DNA of 7,956 nt from Pseudomonadota bacterium (GTDB lineage: Bacteria > Myxococcota_A > Polyangia > Polyangiales > Polyangiaceae): NCBI GenBank assembly GCA_023431345.1, contig JAEYWK010000034.1:1-7956 (forward strand). The letters are read 5' to 3'. The notes beneath the pieces were generated by a model that was not told where the DNA came from, did no database searches, and worked only from the letters and a program-made list of their open reading frames with translations. The position numbers were made by a program, and so were the translations under genes. Within the stretch, counting starts at the first letter, position 1. Each line of letters opens with the position of its first letter. Of the stretch, positions 6,026-7,956 are shown piece after piece.

Positions 6026-6262
6026 ATGACTGCCCGAGAGGTTCTCGCCAACGCGCTCGCTCTATCCGAATCCGATCGTGTCAAGCTTGCGGCAGAGCTG
6101 CTCGCGAGTGTCGCTCCGGGTGCGGCAGTCTCGGGGACAGCTTGGCAGAGCGCGTGGCTTTCCGAAGTCGAACGGCGCGAACAGTTAGAACCCGATGACA
6201 GCCTGGGCCCTGAACACGAGCTGCCAGCCGTGCGACGGAGGCTTTCGGGCCTGTTCCGGTGA
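6026..6262 (+). CDS. Antitoxin, putative addiction module component (Unstab_antitox/TIGR02574-like)
   Basis: A 78-residue acidic-plus-basic small protein. Its N-terminus (MTAREVLANALALSESDRVKLAAELLASV) has the pattern of the addiction module component family, in which a short helix-rich antitoxin partners a ParE/RelE toxin. A conserved-type Trp (WLSEVERR, 44-51) and an acidic stretch follow, and the C-terminus is basic. The protein would bind and block the toxin and probably repress its own promoter. The length is normal for the family. No good ribosome site lies right before the ATG; GGGAGGGAG at 5996-6004 is too far, so the start is from family fit. Its stop overlaps the toxin's GTG start (GTGA), a typical coupled layout. 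This gene is intact although the toxin is broken. Confidence 0.85.
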   Translation: MTAREVLANALALSESDRVKLAAELLASVAPGAAVSGTAWQSAWLSEVERREQLEPDDSLGPEHELPAVRRRLSGLFR

Positions 6263-6544
6263 AGCGACCGCTCGTGGTCGGCCCCATCGCGGAACGCGAA
6301 GTCGAGGAGGCCGCGCGCTGGTACGAGGCGCGCGAGCTGGGGTTGGGCCAAGCTCCACGAGGTGCTGCGTGCCTTTGACGCCATTGAAGCGGAGCCGGAA
6401 GGCTTCCCGTTCTTGCGCGATCCGTATCGGCGCACGTTGCTCGAACGCTTTCCCTATGCCGTCATTTACAAGGTGACGACTCCGCGCGTGTACGTGCGGG
6501 CGGTCGCGCACGGGAGGCGGCGTCCCGGCTACTGGGATAAGTGA
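6259..6544 (+). pseudogene. ParE/RelE-family toxin, frameshifted
   Basis: From the GTG at 6259 the frame reads a good ParE/RelE start (MKRPLVVGPIAEREVEEAARWYEARELGLG), then goes off-family and stops at a TGA near 6376. From about 6347 the family continues in another frame: AKLHEVLRAFDAIEAEPEGF, then RRTLLERFPYAVIYKV and AVAHGRRRPGYWDK, to the TGA at 6542-6544. The join lies in 6337-6349 (CTGGGGTTGGGCC). Both halves keep family residues, including the WY motif and the C-terminal FPY, H..RRP and YW signatures, so the break is recent or a sequencing error. ParE/RelE toxins poison gyrase or cleave mRNA on ribosomes; which of these applies cannot be told. As written, no full-length toxin is made. 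Confidence 0.85.
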
Positions 6545-6619
6545 CCGCGCACCCAACCACCCGAAGCGAGGCGACGAGTCGAGACACCAGATGCGAAGTG
6601 GAAGCCATTGAGAGGCAAG

Positions 6620-6718
6620 ATGGGCCTGATCGGGAGTCGGCAGACTCAGCAGGAACGCTCGCGCTTGGCGCAGCTCGAGCAGCTCACACCCGCGGCCCTC
6701 AAGAAGGTGCTCCACTAG
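6620..6718 (+). CDS. Doubtful small open frame, 32 residues
   Basis: ATG at 6620 with AGAGG four bases before it, ending at TAG 6716-6718. The peptide starts MGLIGSRQTQQERSRL and ends LTPAALKKVLH; it is hydrophilic with a Leu/Gln/Glu pattern that could form a short helix. I recognise no family. It may be the C-terminal leftover of a decayed gene rather than an expressed protein. Confidence 0.12.
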   Translation: MGLIGSRQTQQERSRLAQLEQLTPAALKKVLH

Positions 6719-6814
6719 CCAGGCACGTTTTGGGCCCCCCCTGCATCTCGGCGTCGCTGATTGATCACTCCTCGCCGCCATCGTGGCCAATCGCCAGCGC
6801 TGAGAGACCTGCGA

Positions 6815-6842
6815 TTGACTTTGGCACGCGCGCGGCTATCGT
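6815..6842 (+). promoter_or_regulatory. Promoter of the Cys-rich lipoprotein gene
   Basis: TTGACT (6815-6820, five of six), a 16-base spacer and TATCGT (6837-6842, four of six). The expected start of transcription is at about 6849, which is the GTG start codon. No ribosome binding site fits between, so a leaderless transcript is predicted. Confidence 0.5.
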
Positions 6843-6848
6843 GACGGG

Positions 6849-7691
6849 GTGCGGTGGGTCTTCGGGTGCTTGCTCGTTGTCGGTTGTGCATCGACGCATA
6901 CCGCAGGGACTGGCAGTAGCGGTGGACGCGGCGCTTCGGAGGCTGGAGCGACGAGCTCCGGCTCGACGAGCACAGGAACCCCATCTGACTGTGAAGGCGC
7001 GGCGCCGCTGTGCGATACGTGCGGCCCGGTTCCGGACGATCGCGTCGAGGCTAGCGGTGACCCTGAGCCAGACCCCTGTGCCTGGACAACTAGGGTCGTG
7101 GAGCGCGCAGAAGCCGAGTCCAGCGGCTTTGCCGTGAACGAGTTTCTCGAGCAGATTCGAGGGCCTTTTACGACGGAGCTCGCGTTCCAGCGCGCTGGTC
7201 GCGCCAGAGTGGAGACGGCAGTTGGAGGCGCCGGGCCGTACCGGCTCATCGAGTCGGTGGGGAGTGGCGAAGCCGAATGTCCGCCCAGGCTCGAGCTCAA
7301 CGTCGTGGTCGATCTGTCGAGCCCGACTTGCAGCCTGCTAGGCAAGCTCAGCGCGGTAGCAGCGATCGCGAAGGGAGCATCGCCCGGCTATTGGCGAGTC
7401 AGATTGCTGGATGGCGAGCACCCCTTACGGGGAACGCTGCGGTTACCGATCGATTCGTCGCATCAACCTCACGGGATCGTCACCAGTTTCGACTTGGTCG
7501 CGTTCGCCGGCGGAACGCCGGCCGCGCGCTTGGCGATCGAGCTGCTGGGATTCTATCGCAATGATGACGGCGCGACGCAACTAGACGCCATCGAGCGAGG
7601 AACGCCGCCAGATGGCTGCGCCGCGAGCGCCCTGTTGGTGAACGGGGATTGCATAGCGCTGGCGGAGCACCCTGACTATCCGCGCGAGTGA
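6849..7691 (+). CDS. Cys-rich lipoprotein of unknown function
   Basis: A 280-residue predicted lipoprotein with a GTG start. Residues 1-13 are a very short signal with lipobox VVGC, so Cys13 is lipidated. A Ser/Gly/Thr/Ala linker (14-46) follows. Cys48, Cys55 and Cys58 form a small cluster, with Cys77, Cys144, Cys161, Cys257 and Cys268 further on. Eight Cys after the lipidated one suggests up to four disulfides in an exported fold. The body (about 80-280) has beta-rich stretches (RLELNVVVDLS, GYWRVRLLD, GTLRLPI, TSFDLVAFA, RLAIELLGFY) but no family I can name. The start is fixed by the signal peptide and lipobox. The gene appears monocistronic, with its own promoter and no coding gene close downstream. 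Such lipoproteins with low-complexity linkers are frequent in myxobacteria. Confidence 0.8.
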   Translation: MRWVFGCLLVVGCASTHTAGTGSSGGRGASEAGATSSGSTSTGTPSDCEGAAPLCDTCGPVPDDRVEASGDPEPDPCAWTTRVVERAEAESSGFAVNEFLEQIRGPFTTELAFQRAGRARVETAVGGAGPYRLIESVGSGEAECPPRLELNVVVDLSSPTCSLLGKLSAVAAIAKGASPGYWRVRLLDGEHPLRGTLRLPIDSSHQPHGIVTSFDLVAFAGGTPAARLAIELLGFYRNDDGATQLDAIERGTPPDGCAASALLVNGDCIALAEHPDYPRE

Positions 7692-7754
7692 CTCAGGCGT
7701 CGTACGTCGATCGCGCCCGCTGCGTTAGGACACGGTTGCCCGAACGGATACGAG

Positions 7755-7956
7755 ATGGACGCTGCCCAGGCCAAGCTGGCGTTCCAGGTGATCAGCGAGC
7801 GCTACGACTACCGTCGCTCGACCGGCATCACAACCAACCGCCCATTCAAAGACTGGCCCAAAGTCTTCCCCGACGCCCTCAACGCTCAGGTCGTCGCCGA
7901 GCGGCTCACCGAGCGCGCAGAACACTTCATCTTCAACGACAAGGGCTACCGCACGC
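7755..7956 (+). pseudogene. IstB-like ATPase remnant (IS21 family helper), 5' truncated and cut by window end
   Basis: This frame reads MDAAQAKLAFQVISERYD, then STGITTNRPFKDWPKVFPD, then VVAERLTERAEHFIFNDKGYRT. That is the C-terminal third of IstB, the AAA+ helper ATPase of IS21-type transposition: the helix after Walker B, the sensor-like TTNRPF segment and the terminal H-x-FxxxxKGYR region. The Walker A and DnaC-like first half are absent; the upstream DNA is a lipoprotein gene. The frame is open from 7692. Similarity seems to begin at NGYEMD (about 7743), where a Walker B motif of the D-E-x-GY type would be expected but the acidic pair is missing. It probably ends just past the window. A fragment left by insertion and deletion is most likely; it cannot bind ATP. 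Confidence 0.7.

Larger units (their letters stand above)
6545..6848. other. 304-base gap with no clear gene
   Basis: Between the toxin and the lipoprotein gene I see no recognisable domain. It holds a doubtful 32-residue reading frame (6620-6718) and the promoter of the next gene at its right end. The frame used by the toxin's second half stays open after its stop, from 6545 to the TAG at 6716-6718. It could be a remnant of a lost gene. Confidence 0.5.

Noticed and set aside
6337..6349. Programmed ribosomal frameshift in the toxin
   Set aside because: No classic slippery heptamer or following pseudoknot is visible, and type II toxins are not known for this. Mutation or sequencing error is simpler.
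6541..7137. Plus-strand open frame across the 304-base gap into the lipoprotein gene
   Set aside because: Low-complexity Arg/Ala/Ser composition, overlaps the lipoprotein's lipobox and Cys cluster, and shows no domain.

Overview
The window is GC-rich, with strong G/C preference at third codon positions. It most resembles a myxobacterium-like Myxococcota (Polyangia-type) chromosome. The grounds are a DUF1592/DUF1588 c-type cytochrome-like lipoprotein paired with a DUF1552 Tat-type protein, several lipoproteins with Gly/Ser/Ala linkers, and Pro/Ala-rich outer-membrane barrels. This assignment rests on family content and composition only; no marker gene is present.

Layout. (1) 1-3069, plus strand: the tail of a Gly/Ala-rich protein (stop overlaps the next start), a DUF1592-family lipoprotein with one CxxCH haem motif, and a DUF1552-family protein joined by an ATGA overlap. 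These three look like one translationally coupled envelope operon. (2) 3075-3989, minus strand: a secreted Pro/Ala-rich outer-membrane barrel protein, ending 5 bases from the DUF1552 stop; a small perfect hairpin spans both stop codons. (3) 4053-4534: two serine tRNA genes, CGA and GGA anticodons, on the plus strand. The first has a strong promoter with phased A-tracts and almost no room for a 5' leader. The gap between them is rich in inverted repeats. (4) 4669-5844, minus strand: a second predicted barrel protein with an unrecognised C-terminal domain. (5) 6026-6544, plus strand: a type II toxin-antitoxin pair with an intact antitoxin and a ParE/RelE-type toxin broken by a frameshift. (6) 6849-7691, plus strand: a Cys-rich lipoprotein of unknown function with a promoter placed for a leaderless transcript. 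(7) 7755-7956: the 3' part of an IstB-like (IS21 helper) ATPase lacking its Walker A half, running off the window end.

Most products are predicted to be exported (three lipoproteins or Tat-type proteins and two barrels). The right-hand part carries signs of mobile or decaying DNA: a broken toxin, an IstB remnant and a near-empty 304-base gap. I found no CRISPR array, phage module or clearly new multi-gene system. The most unusual points are the tRNA promoter architecture, the broken toxin beside a complete antitoxin, and the altered signature motif in the DUF1552 protein.
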